A stretch of DNA of 64,000 nucleotides from Flavobacterium nitrogenifigens (GCF_003254565.1 NZ_QJRI01000161.1:1-64000), one strand, 5' to 3'; counted from the first letter of the stretch, positions 1 through 9,844 are shown. The notes: generated by a model from the letters alone, not told the origin. A program made the numbers and translations.

Positions 1-301
1 CTTTGATGCTAAAATCAGAAGAAACTCTACAGACTTAGAAGATGTTTTCTTGGCGCACATTGGCGGAGCTGACACTTTTGCAAGAGCATTATTGACTGCA
101 GATAAAATCATTACTTCTTCTCCTTACGAGAAATTAAGAAAAGAAAGATATAGCTCATTCGATTCTGGAAAAGGTAAAGATTTTGCCGATGGAAAATTAA
201 ACTTGAAAGATCTTTATACTATCGCACACGAAAATGGAGAATTAAATCTTCAAAGCGGCAAACAAGAATTGTTTGAAAATATCATCAATCAATATATTTA
301 A
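1..301 (+). CDS. xylA: xylose isomerase, C-terminal part (5' end outside window)
   Basis: The reading frame is open from base 2 and runs about 99 codons to a TAA. Xylose isomerase interconverts D-xylose and D-xylulose in the cytoplasm. The visible part matches the family's C-terminus: an FDAK.RRNSTDLED block (the metal-site region just before the end of the barrel), then AHIGGADTFARAL, a SPYEKLRKERYSSFDSGKGK block and the closing SGKQELFENIINQYI tail. The start, the catalytic His/Asp pair and upstream neighbours are outside the window, so operon membership is unknown. A strong hairpin follows directly. The family call is secure; activity cannot be judged from the fragment. Confidence 0.93.
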   Translation, partial: FDAKIRRNSTDLEDVFLAHIGGADTFARALLTADKIITSSPYEKLRKERYSSFDSGKGKDFADGKLNLKDLYTIAHENGELNLQSGKQELFENIINQYI

Positions 302-309
302 TAAAACTA

Positions 310-342
310 AAACCCAACAGTTCTTCTAGGCCTGTTGGGTTT
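310..342 (+). terminator. hairpin terminator after xylA
   Basis: A perfect 11-bp inverted repeat (AAACCCAACAG at 310-320, CTGTTGGGTTT at 332-342) with an 11-nt loop starts 9 bp after the xylA stop. The T-run after it is weak. The rest of the gap to 796 is AT-rich and holds no gene I can support. It contains a second hairpin at 735-757 (GCTCTTTT/AAAAGAGC) followed by eight T, and at 628-647 a 20-bp match to one end of the repeat element at 55036-55174. Confidence 0.8.
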
Positions 343-734
343 CTGCAAAATATTTAGTGAGGCAAATCTAGAAAAAGTTTAAAAACTGTTTTCTGATATT
401 CTTTTAGATAAAATTCTAAAAATGTGTATGAAGATTATGGCTTTTTTTTCTTGAGATTTGAAAAAATAGATTTAAGGTTTAGTTGCTATTTTTTGAAAAT
501 CGAAACGAATAAAAGGTCAGTTTGATAAAATAATAATGAGTATTTTTTATTGAGGGTTTTTTGAAGAGTAAAATCAATCGAAATGCACATTTTTAACTCA
601 CTAGAACTTTACTTAAGCAAAGAAATAATTTCGACGAAGGAGAAATCTCCGTTAACTGATATCGGATTGAAACAGTTTGTTGAAGATGCTAAAAAAAAGA
701 ATCTCTAGACTAAAATAAACCACACAATTTGCAG

Positions 735-766
735 GCTCTTTTCGTTCAGAAAAGAGCTTTTTTTTA
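735..766 (+). terminator. second hairpin terminator in the xylA-lysR gap
   Basis: GCTCTTTT (735-742) pairs with AAAAGAGC (750-757) over a 7-nt loop, with a T-run directly after it on the plus strand. It would end any plus-strand transcript before the convergent lysR gene. Confidence 0.65.
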
Positions 767-796
767 CTGAATATTCACGTAAAAAACTTTAATATT

Positions 797-1675
797 CTAT
801 GTAGTTACATTTTCCATTAGCATTTTCAAAAACGCGACAACCGCTTTTTTCTCATACACTTCTTTCAAAGAAATAAGCATTGCTGTTCGTGTCATATTTT
901 TACCGCTTATCGGAATCGCATGTAAATCTTCCTCATTTTCAATGGTAGTTTTGGTTAAAATCGTATGCCATTTTCCCGTTTTAATCAATTCAAGTAGAGT
1001 CGGAATATCGTTTATTTCAATGGTAACATTTGGGTGTAAATTACTTTTTTCAAAAGCTTTATTGATAAATTGCGTCGTACTAAAACCACTCGACGGAAGT
1101 GCAAGTGGCAACGAACTTACCTCATCTAAAGAAATGCTTTTTTTGTTGGTCAACGGCGTTTCAGATGCCGTAACCAAAGCCATTGGGGAAGTAAATAATT
1201 CGAGATATTTAAAGTGCGCTTCTGAAGCAATTTCTTCAAAAGTCAGAATAACATCGAGTTGAAAATGATTTAGTTTTTGAATGAGTTCCTGCGAGGTTCC
1301 AAACACAATTTCGAATTGAATTTTAGGGTATTGAGAACTAAACAAAATCAATGCTTTTGTGACCACATGACGTAAGGCATACGTTACGCCAATTGCCACT
1401 TTTCCAGTTTCCAGATTATTCAAATCTTTTAATAATTCCAATCCGTCAGAAGCTTTGTTGATAGATTGTTGCGCATAAACGGCAAACAAATCTCCAGCTT
1501 CAGTAAGCGTAATTCTTTTTCCAATTCGGTTAAAAAGCGGAACTTGAAGTTCATCTTCCAGCTGTTTAATTTGCTGCGATAATGTACTTTGACTGATGTA
1601 AAGCGCCGAAGCAGCTTCGGTAAAATTCAGTAATTCTTTTGCTTTTAGAAAATATTTTAGCTGACGAAGTTCCAT
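797..1675 (-). CDS. LysR-family transcriptional regulator
   Basis: This 292-residue protein has the normal LysR length and layout. Residues 1-60 form the winged HTH (MELRQLKYFLKAKELLNFTEAA followed by SQSTLSQQIKQLEDELQ), and about 90-290 form the periplasmic-binding-like effector domain (GKVAIGVTYALRHVV start). LysR proteins are DNA-binding tetramers that sense a small ligand. It is divergent from the metallo-hydrolase gene at 1778 with a 102-bp shared gap, the usual arrangement for a LysR protein controlling its neighbour. The effector is unknown; the N-terminus resembles CynR/CysB-type members, but no substrate can be assigned. Confidence 0.93.
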   Translation of the reverse strand: MELRQLKYFLKAKELLNFTEAASALYISQSTLSQQIKQLEDELQVPLFNRIGKRITLTEAGDLFAVYAQQSINKASDGLELLKDLNNLETGKVAIGVTYALRHVVTKALILFSSQYPKIQFEIVFGTSQELIQKLNHFQLDVILTFEEIASEAHFKYLELFTSPMALVTASETPLTNKKSISLDEVSSLPLALPSSGFSTTQFINKAFEKSNLHPNVTIEINDIPTLLELIKTGKWHTILTKTTIENEEDLHAIPISGKNMTRTAMLISLKEVYEKKAVVAFLKMLMENVTT

Positions 1676-1722
1676 TTCTAAATCGGTTTTATCGATTGAT
1701 TTTATCGAAAAATAAGGTTTTA

Positions 1723-1730
1723 CAAATATA
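1723..1730 (-). promoter_or_regulatory. -7 box of the lysR promoter
   Basis: Read on the minus strand this is TATATTTG, a perfect match to the Bacteroidota -7 consensus TAnnTTTG, about 48 bp upstream of the LysR ATG. Downstream, two TTTATCGA words (around 1689 and 1701) could be LysR contact sites, but this is a guess. Confidence 0.55.
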
Positions 1731-1777
1731 GAAATTCTTTAGAACTTTGTCGTGTTGCAAAATTAAAGCAAAACAAA

Positions 1778-2527
1778 ATGGAAATTATAGCTTTACAAGA
1801 AGGAAATTATGTTGCCAATTCTCAAAAAGAATTTCAGCTTTTAACAGCTGAATCAACGACTCCAGGTTTAAAAATGGCAATCCAGCCCTTTGTTGTTATC
1901 ACCAACAATGACGTTATTTTATTAGACTTCGGTTTAGGATTTGTCAATAATGGCGTTCCGTTTATTTATGAAATTTTAAGAAAGAACAATATTGAACCTC
2001 AGCAGATAACAAAAGTTTTGGTTTCACATTTGCATAAAGATCATATTGAAGGAATTGGTTATTTTGAAAACGGAGATCTGGTTCAAAATTTTCCAAACGC
2101 GACAATTTATATTCAAGAAAGAGAAATTGATTTTGCTCTAGAACAAATCAATAATCCATCTTATGTATTTGAAATATTAAATGAGCTGAAAAAACTTCCT
2201 AATGTAGAATTGCTGAATTCTGATAGTGGAAATATAACCGATGAAATTTTCTATGAAGTTTCGGCTGGGCATACCCAATTTCATCAAGTTTTTTGGATTA
2301 AAGCCGATGATGAAATTGTTTTTTATGGAGCCGACGATTTGCCGCAAAAAATATATTGGTCCATGCACGTTGCCTACAAAACTGATTTTGACGGAAAACG
2401 CGCTATGCAATCTCGTAAAAAATGGGAACAGCAGGCAAAAGATGAAAATTGGAAAGTGCTTTTTTATCACGATATGAAAACGCCTGTTGTAGCGTTTTTT
2501 GAAGAAGAAATGAAATACGTATCATAA
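1778..2527 (+). CDS. metallo-beta-lactamase-fold hydrolase
   Basis: A 249-residue cytoplasmic MBL-fold enzyme without a signal peptide. The metal-binding motif SHLHKDHIEG gives H84, H86, D88 and H89. Further ligands are likely the His of AGHTQFHQ, the Asp of FYGADDLPQ and the late His in FYHDMKTP. The layout resembles AHL-lactonase-like and other small-substrate MBL hydrolases, but the substrate cannot be read from sequence. It is transcribed away from the LysR gene, which probably regulates it. A terminator overlaps the end of the convergent sigma-factor gene. Confidence 0.88.
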   Translation: MEIIALQEGNYVANSQKEFQLLTAESTTPGLKMAIQPFVVITNNDVILLDFGLGFVNNGVPFIYEILRKNNIEPQQITKVLVSHLHKDHIEGIGYFENGDLVQNFPNATIYIQEREIDFALEQINNPSYVFEILNELKKLPNVELLNSDSGNITDEIFYEVSAGHTQFHQVFWIKADDEIVFYGADDLPQKIYWSMHVAYKTDFDGKRAMQSRKKWEQQAKDENWKVLFYHDMKTPVVAFFEEEMKYVS

Positions 2528-2570
2528 ATAAAAGATTTGCAATCAATTTCAACTTTAAAACAATAAAAAG

Positions 2571-2608
2571 AAAATTCAGATTAAATTATTTAGTCTGAAT
2601 TTTTTTTT
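2571..2608 (+). terminator. terminator between convergent hydrolase and sigma genes
   Basis: AAAATTCAGA (2571-2580) pairs with TCTGAATTTT (2594-2603), followed by a T-run to about 2608. The hairpin lies inside the last codons of the minus-strand sigma gene and would end the plus-strand hydrolase transcript. Confidence 0.7.
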
Positions 2609-3187
2609 AGCAGAAAACAGAAGAAATAAAACACTTTTTATCTTTTCTTCCAAAGAAGAACGCAGGATAGAAAATGCTTTTGTAATCTGAGCTTCAACGG
2701 TTTTTATTGAAACGTCAAGATGTTCTGCAATTTCGATATTGGTTAAACCTTCTTTTTTACTTAAAATAAAAACCTCTTTACATTTTGGAGGAAGGTTCTG
2801 AATTTCTTTATTTACAGCATTCAAAACTCTTTTAAAATCTTCAGAATCTTCTTCCTGAACAATTCCGTTTAAGGCATCATAATAGGACTTTTCTAAAGAA
2901 AACAAAGACTGGTTTTTTCGATATAAATCGATAAACTCATTATAAGTCAATTTATAAAGAAAACTTTTTAGAGAATGATCTGCTTTTAATCTTGTGCGTT
3001 GTTCCCACACTTTTATAAAAACGTTCTGCACAATATCTTCGGCGCTGTAAACATTTTTTACCAAGCTGTTGGCATACACACAAAGTTTATGATGATAGGT
3101 GTCGATAAGATACGTGTAAGCGCTTTCATCTCCATTTCTGAGAGATTCAATTAGAATGGTATTATCGCTGTAATCATCAATCTTCAT
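2576..3187 (-). CDS. ECF sigma factor, FecI-like
   Basis: A 203-residue sigma-70 family protein with region 2 at about residues 25-95 (AEDIVQNVFIKVWEQR core) and region 4 at about 125-180 (LPPKCKEVFILSKKEGLTN with the HTH IEIAEHLDVSIKTVEAQI). Such factors are released by a FecR anti-sigma when a TonB-dependent receptor is engaged. The likely partner, FecR at 3467, is divergently transcribed rather than downstream, which is less usual. A -7 box TATATTTG (3193-3200, minus) lies only about 5 bp before the ATG, so a very short leader or another promoter is implied. The C-terminal 20 residues are basic and extend past region 4. Confidence 0.92.
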   Translation of the reverse strand: MKIDDYSDNTILIESLRNGDESAYTYLIDTYHHKLCVYANSLVKNVYSAEDIVQNVFIKVWEQRTRLKADHSLKSFLYKLTYNEFIDLYRKNQSLFSLEKSYYDALNGIVQEEDSEDFKRVLNAVNKEIQNLPPKCKEVFILSKKEGLTNIEIAEHLDVSIKTVEAQITKAFSILRSSLEEKIKSVLFLLFSAKKKFRLNNLI

Positions 3188-3466
3188 AAAAACAAATATA
3201 TAAATTAATAGTTTTTTTGGGTAAAAAGTGAACTGAAATTGCTCAAATCGACTTCTTTTTTTCTTTTCTATTCGAAATTTATTACAAATAAAAAAGGAAT
3301 AAAATGCAAATATAAATCTTTTGTTTTATAATTTCTACCAAATTAGTCGAGTTTTATTGAAAGAAAAGACTTGTGAAAAATAAAAAATTCAGCAAAATGA
3401 AAAAAACTTTATCAAATTGTTAGGGTTTTGTTTTTTGGCTTCGTAATAATATTAAAAACGACTAAA

Positions 3467-4615
3467 ATGACAGCAAAAAAGTCAGAGAGACTAATTGTTA
3501 AATTTATCACAAATCAGGCTTCTCAAGAAGAGATTGAGCAGCTTACGGAGTGGTTAAAAGAAGAAGAGAATCAAATTGCATTTAAGGATTTTGTAAAAAC
3601 CAATTATGCAATTGATACTGCTTTGAACACTTTTGATTCTACTGAGGTTAGAAAAAAACTTTCGGAGCGAATCAAGAACGAAAATAATGTTTTTTATAAA
3701 CGTAGATTTTCATCGTATTACAAATATGCTGCGATTTTGATTGTGGCTTTGGGAGGTTTTTATTTCTATAAAAATTCAAACAATTCTCATTCAAAATCAA
3801 ATATTATTATTCCGAGAGAAGATGAAATTGTATTGCAGCTCGGAAACGAATCGCAGAATCTTAATGCAAACGATGCCAGAAACATAACCGATAAATACGG
3901 AAATGTAATTGGAAGACAGGAAAAAGGCAAATTGGTTTATACAAAAGCGTATTCTGATGGCGCGCTGGTTTACAATACCATCAGGATTCCGTACGGAAAA
4001 AAGTTTGAAGTACAATTGTCTGACGGAACGCTTGTGCATTTAAATGCAGGAACCTCATTGAGATATCCTGTGCAGTTTGGTAAAAATCAGAATCGTCAAG
4101 TGTACCTTTTAGGAGAAGCTTTTTTTGAAGTAGAGAAAGACAAAGCACATCCATTTAATGTGAATACACAGAATATGAATGTTGAAGTTTTGGGAACAAA
4201 ATTCAACGTAGACACGTATAGCGAAAATGTAAGTACCGATGTTGTTTTGGTTGAAGGAAAAGTTTCGCTTTATAAAGATCAGAAAACAAAAGAAGATCAG
4301 GTGTATTTGAAACCGGGAGACAAAGGTTCGAATCTAAAAGGGCAATCAAAAATTGCCATAGAACAAGTTAATACAGAATATTATACGGCTTGGGTAAAAG
4401 GAAGTCTGGTTTTTAAAAATGCTTCTTTTGATGATATTATCAAAAAACTGGAACGCCAATACAACGTAACGTTTATTAACAGAAATAAAACTCTCGGAAA
4501 AGAAATTTTTAACGCCCGTTTTGACAATGAACCAATCGAAGTTGTTCTAAAATATTTCAGCGACAGCTATAAGATTGATTATGATATTGACCGAGACAGG
4601 ATTACTATAAAATAA
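3467..4615 (+). CDS. FecR-family anti-sigma factor
   Basis: The start is set at the ATG of MTAKKSERLI (382 residues); an upstream in-frame extension begins with a non-ATG codon and adds a hydrophobic stretch unlike the family. Residues 1-75 form the cytoplasmic sigma-binding region, about 84-101 a single membrane helix (YYKYAAILIVALGGFYFYK), about 170-265 the FecR domain (IPYGKKFEVQLSDGTLVHLNAG), and the last about 70 the DUF4974 domain that contacts the receptor's STN domain. It likely relays the signal from the SusC-like receptor at 4784 to the sigma factor at 2576. It is followed by a 168-bp gap with a hairpin. Confidence 0.93.
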   Translation: MTAKKSERLIVKFITNQASQEEIEQLTEWLKEEENQIAFKDFVKTNYAIDTALNTFDSTEVRKKLSERIKNENNVFYKRRFSSYYKYAAILIVALGGFYFYKNSNNSHSKSNIIIPREDEIVLQLGNESQNLNANDARNITDKYGNVIGRQEKGKLVYTKAYSDGALVYNTIRIPYGKKFEVQLSDGTLVHLNAGTSLRYPVQFGKNQNRQVYLLGEAFFEVEKDKAHPFNVNTQNMNVEVLGTKFNVDTYSENVSTDVVLVEGKVSLYKDQKTKEDQVYLKPGDKGSNLKGQSKIAIEQVNTEYYTAWVKGSLVFKNASFDDIIKKLERQYNVTFINRNKTLGKEIFNARFDNEPIEVVLKYFSDSYKIDYDIDRDRITIK

Positions 4616-4700
4616 ATTATCAATTAACAATTCATAATTAACAATTAAAAAAAAGCCTATGTAACAAAAATCCAAAATGAAAAGGATCGTTATAAAAAAA

Positions 4701-4726
4701 CCGGAAAATGCGCCAACATTTTCCGG
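4701..4726 (+). terminator. hairpin between fecR and susC
   Basis: CCGGAAAATG (4701-4710) pairs perfectly with CATTTTCCGG (4717-4726) over a 6-nt loop. No T-run follows, so it may be a partial terminator or mRNA-stability element that sets receptor expression apart from FecR. Upstream, 4621-4648 holds two copies of AATTAACAATT. Confidence 0.55.
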
Positions 4727-4783
4727 TAGAGTATATGCGGTCAGTTAATTAACCAACCAACATTAAAAAAACATTTTAAAAGT

Positions 4784-7700
4784 ATGAAAAAACTCTTGAA
4801 CAGAATCAGGTTTGATAAGCCTTTTTTGAAATTTGATTTGAAAATGAAATTGACCACATTATTTCTGCTGACTGCCTTAACAGTAATGCACGCCGGAACC
4901 ACTTATTCTCAAAAAAACAAGATTTCTTTTAATGCCAGCAATATGACTGTTGCCAAAGTGATTGAAAGGCTTGAATATACTACAGATTACAGATTTGTTT
5001 ACAATGTAAGATCTGTAGATTTAAACAGAGTAATCGACGTAAATGCATACGAAACTTCAATCGAAGTTATTTTAAACAAAATTTTTAATAATTCTAGTAC
5101 CGATTTTAAAGTATCAGGAAACCATATTATTCTGACGCCGAAAAAAATAGCTGCCGAAAAATCGACTGAAACAAAAAAGGGAGTGGCTGATTTTATCGTA
5201 AAAGGTAGGGTTACAGATGAAAAAGGAATGCCATTAGTTGGTGCAGCAGTTGCGGATAATGGCTCTGGAAGAGGTGTAAATACCGATTTTAATGGAGAAT
5301 ATCAGATTATTGCGGTAAGCGGCGAAACGACTCTGGCTTATTCTTATTTAGGATATGTAAGACAGGAAATAAAAGTTGAAGGAAGAAGTGTTATCAATGT
5401 TGTTTTAAAAGAAGATGTACAGCAATTAGAAGGTTTGGTTTTAACAACTGGGTATCAGAATATTTCGGCTGAAAAAATAACAGGTTCTTTCTCCAATCTG
5501 AAAGCAAAAGAGTTTCAGGAACAGCGTTTGAGCAGTATGGATAAAATTTTGGAAGGACGTATTGTTGGATATCAGGATGGTAAAATTCGTGGTACTACAA
5601 CTATGAGAGGTGTAGTTTATCCTCTATACGTTATTGATGGATTTCCTGTAGAAAGTACAAAACTGACGCCTTATGCGACTATAGAAGAAAATGTACCGAA
5701 TCTGAATTTAGAAGATATTGAAACAATTACAGTTTTAAAAGATGCAGCGGCGGCTTCTATTTATGGTTCTCGTGCAGCAAATGGAGTTGTAGTTATTACA
5801 ACCAAAAAAGCAAAAGCTGGAAAAACAAATATTTCTTTTTCAAGCAATTTAACCGTTACGCCTTATAGAAATTATACTGGAAACCTAACGGATTCAGCTG
5901 ATATTATTGGTTTAGAAAAAGGTTGGGCGGCAGGAAACCCAAATTTACAAGGTGCAAATGCTGGAACTTATGCGCAATCATTATTGAATAATGCTGCATT
6001 TACAAGTTTAGGAATGAATACTTTATTGAATGGTTATGCAGGCAAAATTTCTATGGCAGAAATGAATAATCGATTGAACACACTTGGCGCACAAGGATAT
6101 AAGTATTATGATGATATTGCAAAATATGCTAAACGCGATCAGTATTTTATGCAGCACAATCTTAGTTTAGGTAAAGCTACAGAAAACAATACTTTTAATG
6201 CATCGATCACTTACAAAGACAATCAGTTAGAAGATATGTACTCTGAGAATCAGTCTGTGGGAATTAATTTGAAGAATTCTACTCAAATTAATAACTGGCT
6301 GTCACTAGATTTAGGAACTTATTTAAACTACGGAACTGGCGATACACAAAGTTATTTTGCATCAGCTCCCGGATTTAAATTTCAGCCGTACAATCAATTG
6401 GTAAATAACGACGGAACTAATTTTGTTTCGACTGCTGCATCTCGCTACAATAATTTTACGCTTCAGTCTATGCAGAATTACGGTTTGTACAATATGGACA
6501 TTACGCCAATGGATGAATTTGGAAGAAACCTTATTGAAAACAAAAATTTCCTAAACAGAACTTACGCAAAGTTTAATGTGAAATTCAGCAAAGCCTTTAC
6601 ATACAATGCGATGTTCCAATACGAATATGGTTCAGATCGTGCAGAACAGCTTTTTGGCAAAGATTCTTATTACACAAGAAAGAGAGTAAACGAATTGGTT
6701 ACTATTGTAAACAATAAAGCGGTTTACAATCTTCCTTATGGCGATATTATAAAAGAAACCAATCAGTTTACAAACGCTTACAATTTCCGTCAGCAGTTGA
6801 ATTTCAATCAGACGTTTAATGAAAAACATGATTTTTCTGCCATTGCCGGTATGGAAATTCGTCATACAAAATTAGAATTTAGCAATAATACACGTTACGG
6901 TTATGATGCTCAAACTTTAGGTTTTGCTCCAATAAATCAGGCAGATTTACTTAAAGTATACGGAGGAGTTTTTGGAGGCTACATGATTCAAGACGATTTT
7001 TCATTAGAAAAAGAAATGCTAAACCGTTTTGTATCTCTCTACTCAACAGGGGGATATACGTATGATGGAAGATATACTGTTTCTGGAAGTATACGTATGG
7101 ACCGTTCTAATCTTTGGGGAACAGACAGTAAATATCAAAATAAACCAACTTGGTCTGCTGGAGCAGGGTGGAATATTGATAAAGAATCTTTCTTTAAAGT
7201 TTCATGGGTAGACGCGCTTAAAGTACGTGCTTCTTATGGTATTTTAGGAAATATTGCCAAAGATACAGCTCCTTATTTAACAGCTTATTACAATTCAAAT
7301 TCGAATGTTGGAGGAACTCAGGGAACCGTAAGATCAAGACCAAATCCAGAATTATCTTGGGAAAAAACAACGACGACCAACATTGGTTTGGATTTTTCAT
7401 TATTCAAAAGCAGACTAAGCGGAAGCTTTGACTTTTATAACAAAAAAGGAGAAGATTTATTAGCAAGCAGCCAAGGAATTCCAACAGAAGGATGGGGCTA
7501 TTCTACTTATACCATCAACAATGGAGGAATGACAAATAAAGGAATCGAGGTAACTTTGAGAGGAACAATCATAAAAACACCTTCATTCTCATGGGATGCT
7601 GCTATTTTGTATGCTAATAATAAAAATAAAGTAGATTTTATAAATGTAAAAGCACCAGTTTATTATTTACAGTTAGATCAACCACAATTTTTTCCGAGAG

Positions 7701-8356
7701 TTGGGACAAATTTTAACTCTATTTATGGTTACCAATGGGCAGGACTGAACAACGCAGGATTGCCACAGGTTTATGATGCAAACGGAACAGCAGTAAAATA
7801 CAATCCGGGGCAACTTGATGCTATTAAAGATTATGGTTCAACAGTACCAACTCACAGCGGATCATTCCATACTTCAGCTAATTACAAAAATTTCTCGCTC
7901 TCAGCACTTTTCATTTACGAGTTAGGACATAAAATTAGAAATAGCTACTTGCCAATGCTAAGCAATAATTATAATAGCGCAATGGGTGGTTATGTAACAG
8001 ATATTACGGTAGTAAATAATCATATTAGAGATCGTTGGCAGCAGCCAGGAGACGAAGCTTTTACAAATGTTCCGAGAGTAGTTTATGAATATGAATCCGA
8101 TTTTAGTTCAGATTCACGTACTATTTATTCATACGCAGACATTAACATTTTAGACGCTTCAAATATTAGATTGAGCAACGTTTCATTGGCTTATCAAATG
8201 CCAAAAGAATTGATGAAGAGGGTAAAATTAGATGGAGTTCGTTTTAATCTAAATGCCGAAAATGTATTTACTGCAGCAAAAAGCAGAGATGCCAAATTCC
8301 TATTGAATGGTTTCCAATCTCCGAGTTTTGTTTTTGGTGTAAATGTTAACTTTTAA
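4784..8356 (+). CDS. SusC/RagA-type TonB-dependent outer-membrane transporter with STN domain
   Basis: A 1190-residue protein. After an N-terminal export signal ending near TTYSQ come an STN signalling domain (about 45-120), a carboxypeptidase-regulatory-like beta-sandwich (VKGRVTDEKGMPLVGAAV), the plug domain (PLYVIDGFPVES; VLKDAAAASIYGSRAANGVV) and a 22-strand-type barrel ending in ...FVFGVNVNF. The STN domain marks it as a signal-transducing receptor that acts through FecR. The plug's usual RG..S/T..P stretch is shortened (RGTTTMRGVVYPLYV). The SusD partner follows at 18 bp. The downstream peptidase suggests peptides as cargo (inference). Confidence 0.95.
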   Translation: MKKLLNRIRFDKPFLKFDLKMKLTTLFLLTALTVMHAGTTYSQKNKISFNASNMTVAKVIERLEYTTDYRFVYNVRSVDLNRVIDVNAYETSIEVILNKIFNNSSTDFKVSGNHIILTPKKIAAEKSTETKKGVADFIVKGRVTDEKGMPLVGAAVADNGSGRGVNTDFNGEYQIIAVSGETTLAYSYLGYVRQEIKVEGRSVINVVLKEDVQQLEGLVLTTGYQNISAEKITGSFSNLKAKEFQEQRLSSMDKILEGRIVGYQDGKIRGTTTMRGVVYPLYVIDGFPVESTKLTPYATIEENVPNLNLEDIETITVLKDAAAASIYGSRAANGVVVITTKKAKAGKTNISFSSNLTVTPYRNYTGNLTDSADIIGLEKGWAAGNPNLQGANAGTYAQSLLNNAAFTSLGMNTLLNGYAGKISMAEMNNRLNTLGAQGYKYYDDIAKYAKRDQYFMQHNLSLGKATENNTFNASITYKDNQLEDMYSENQSVGINLKNSTQINNWLSLDLGTYLNYGTGDTQSYFASAPGFKFQPYNQLVNNDGTNFVSTAASRYNNFTLQSMQNYGLYNMDITPMDEFGRNLIENKNFLNRTYAKFNVKFSKAFTYNAMFQYEYGSDRAEQLFGKDSYYTRKRVNELVTIVNNKAVYNLPYGDIIKETNQFTNAYNFRQQLNFNQTFNEKHDFSAIAGMEIRHTKLEFSNNTRYGYDAQTLGFAPINQADLLKVYGGVFGGYMIQDDFSLEKEMLNRFVSLYSTGGYTYDGRYTVSGSIRMDRSNLWGTDSKYQNKPTWSAGAGWNIDKESFFKVSWVDALKVRASYGILGNIAKDTAPYLTAYYNSNSNVGGTQGTVRSRPNPELSWEKTTTTNIGLDFSLFKSRLSGSFDFYNKKGEDLLASSQGIPTEGWGYSTYTINNGGMTNKGIEVTLRGTIIKTPSFSWDAAILYANNKNKVDFINVKAPVYYLQLDQPQFFPRVGTNFNSIYGYQWAGLNNAGLPQVYDANGTAVKYNPGQLDAIKDYGSTVPTHSGSFHTSANYKNFSLSALFIYELGHKIRNSYLPMLSNNYNSAMGGYVTDITVVNNHIRDRWQQPGDEAFTNVPRVVYEYESDFSSDSRTIYSYADINILDASNIRLSNVSLAYQMPKELMKRVKLDGVRFNLNAENVFTAAKSRDAKFLLNGFQSPSFVFGVNVNF

Positions 8357-8373
8357 TTTTTAAAGACTAGACG

Positions 8374-9780
8374 ATGAAAAATATATATAAAAAGGCAGTG
8401 TGCCTATTGGCTTTAGGATTGACTTTGGCATCTTGCGAAAATTATCTAGACGATATTCCTAAAGGATCAAAATCACCAACTACATTAGCCGATTTTGAAG
8501 CTTTTTTAAGAGATGAATACACCAACCAGAGAGTAGACGTTTTGTCAGCTTTGCATGTATTAAACGATCAGTTTGTAAACGCTGCAACTTTATCAAGCAA
8601 TAGATTGTATAATGCAAACTATATGTGGGACGAAAGTGCAAACCGTATCGAATTGAAACCATCAGATGAAGGAACTTACTATGGAGGTTATCAAGGAATT
8701 TCAACTTTTAATTTAATAATCGAAAATGCTTTAACAACGACAAAAGCAACCGAACAGGAGCAAAGAGTTGTTTGGGCTCAAGCAAAATTATTGCGTGCCA
8801 TGAATTATTTTAATCTGGTAAATTTTTACGCAGATACGTATGTGGCCTCAACAGCATCTACAAAATTATCAGTTCCGTTAATTACGAGTGCTAATATTAA
8901 TGCGCCTAGCAAACAGGTAACTATTCAGGAATTATATGATTTTATTTTAAATGATATAAAAGATGCGCTGCCTTATCTGCCAAAAGTTTCTCAGACAGCG
9001 CTGCATCCAAATTTAGGCGCTGGTTATGCTTTTAATGCAAGAGTAAATCTGCAGATGAATAATTATGCAGAAGCTTTAAAAAATGCCGATTTAGCATTAG
9101 CAGAAAACAATAAACTATACGACTGGATTGGATATTACAATGCTAATAAAGCGGTGATCGATGTTCCGAATTCGTATACTACAACTCCGTCTCCAATGGG
9201 ATTCAATTATGTCGAAAATTATACGTTTCGTCACGGAAGCTCTTCAAATTTAGGAGCAGAATTTGACATTCCGGTAGAACGTGCACAGCGTTTTGAAACG
9301 GGTGATGCAAGATTTATTTCTCGATGGAAAATTAGAACAGTAGGTGCTGAGACTTCATACAGAAGAACTTTGACTGGAGCTTTCAATTTTGGTGGAATCA
9401 CAACCGTAGAGGTTTATTTAATTAAAGCAGAATGTCTGGCTCGCGATAATAAAATTAGTGAAGCGTTAGGAGTTTTAAATACGGTTCGTAAAACACGTAT
9501 TCTTCCAGCTTCTTATCAAGACATTTCAACTGCTGATAAAACAACAGCTTTGAATGCCATTTATAGAACAAAAAACAATGAACTGATTATGACACTTATT
9601 CCATATGCAGATGCACGCCGTTTAAATGCAGAAGGAATTTACAAAGTTAGTTTCACAAAAGTAGTTGGAGGTAAAACATACACGCTTTCTTCTGATTCTC
9701 ATTTATGGACATCTCCGTTCCCGCAAGGAGCAATAAATAATCCAGGAAACGGAACAATAACACAAAACGTAGCTAAATAA
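8374..9780 (+). CDS. SusD/RagB-type outer-membrane lipoprotein
   Basis: A 468-residue lipoprotein with lipobox LALGLTLASC near residue 20, followed by the ENYLDDIPKGSKSPTT start typical of SusD proteins. It forms the substrate-capturing lid on the SusC barrel encoded 18 bp upstream. TPR-like helices occupy the first half (WAQAKLLRAMNYFNLVNFYAD) and the family's C-terminal VYLIKAECLARDNKISEAL and LIPYADARRLN blocks are present. Substrate class cannot be read directly. A 64-bp spacer leads to the TlpA-like gene, so all may share one transcript. Confidence 0.93.
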   Translation: MKNIYKKAVCLLALGLTLASCENYLDDIPKGSKSPTTLADFEAFLRDEYTNQRVDVLSALHVLNDQFVNAATLSSNRLYNANYMWDESANRIELKPSDEGTYYGGYQGISTFNLIIENALTTTKATEQEQRVVWAQAKLLRAMNYFNLVNFYADTYVASTASTKLSVPLITSANINAPSKQVTIQELYDFILNDIKDALPYLPKVSQTALHPNLGAGYAFNARVNLQMNNYAEALKNADLALAENNKLYDWIGYYNANKAVIDVPNSYTTTPSPMGFNYVENYTFRHGSSSNLGAEFDIPVERAQRFETGDARFISRWKIRTVGAETSYRRTLTGAFNFGGITTVEVYLIKAECLARDNKISEALGVLNTVRKTRILPASYQDISTADKTTALNAIYRTKNNELIMTLIPYADARRLNAEGIYKVSFTKVVGGKTYTLSSDSHLWTSPFPQGAINNPGNGTITQNVAK

Positions 9781-9844
9781 TAACTGTAAAGCTTCCTAAT
9801 TAGGAACTCCGAAAAGGAAGCTTTTCTTAAAATATCAATCAAAA

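Noticed and set aside
583..708. A 41-codon plus-strand frame (MHIFNSLELYLSKEIISTKE...) before the terminator at 735.
   Set aside because: It contains a 20-bp piece of a dispersed repeat (628-647), has no recognisable relatives and no promoter I can point to; the evidence for translation is too weak.
4701..4726. A riboswitch upstream of the SusC gene.
   Set aside because: Only a simple hairpin is present, with no conserved aptamer-like elements.
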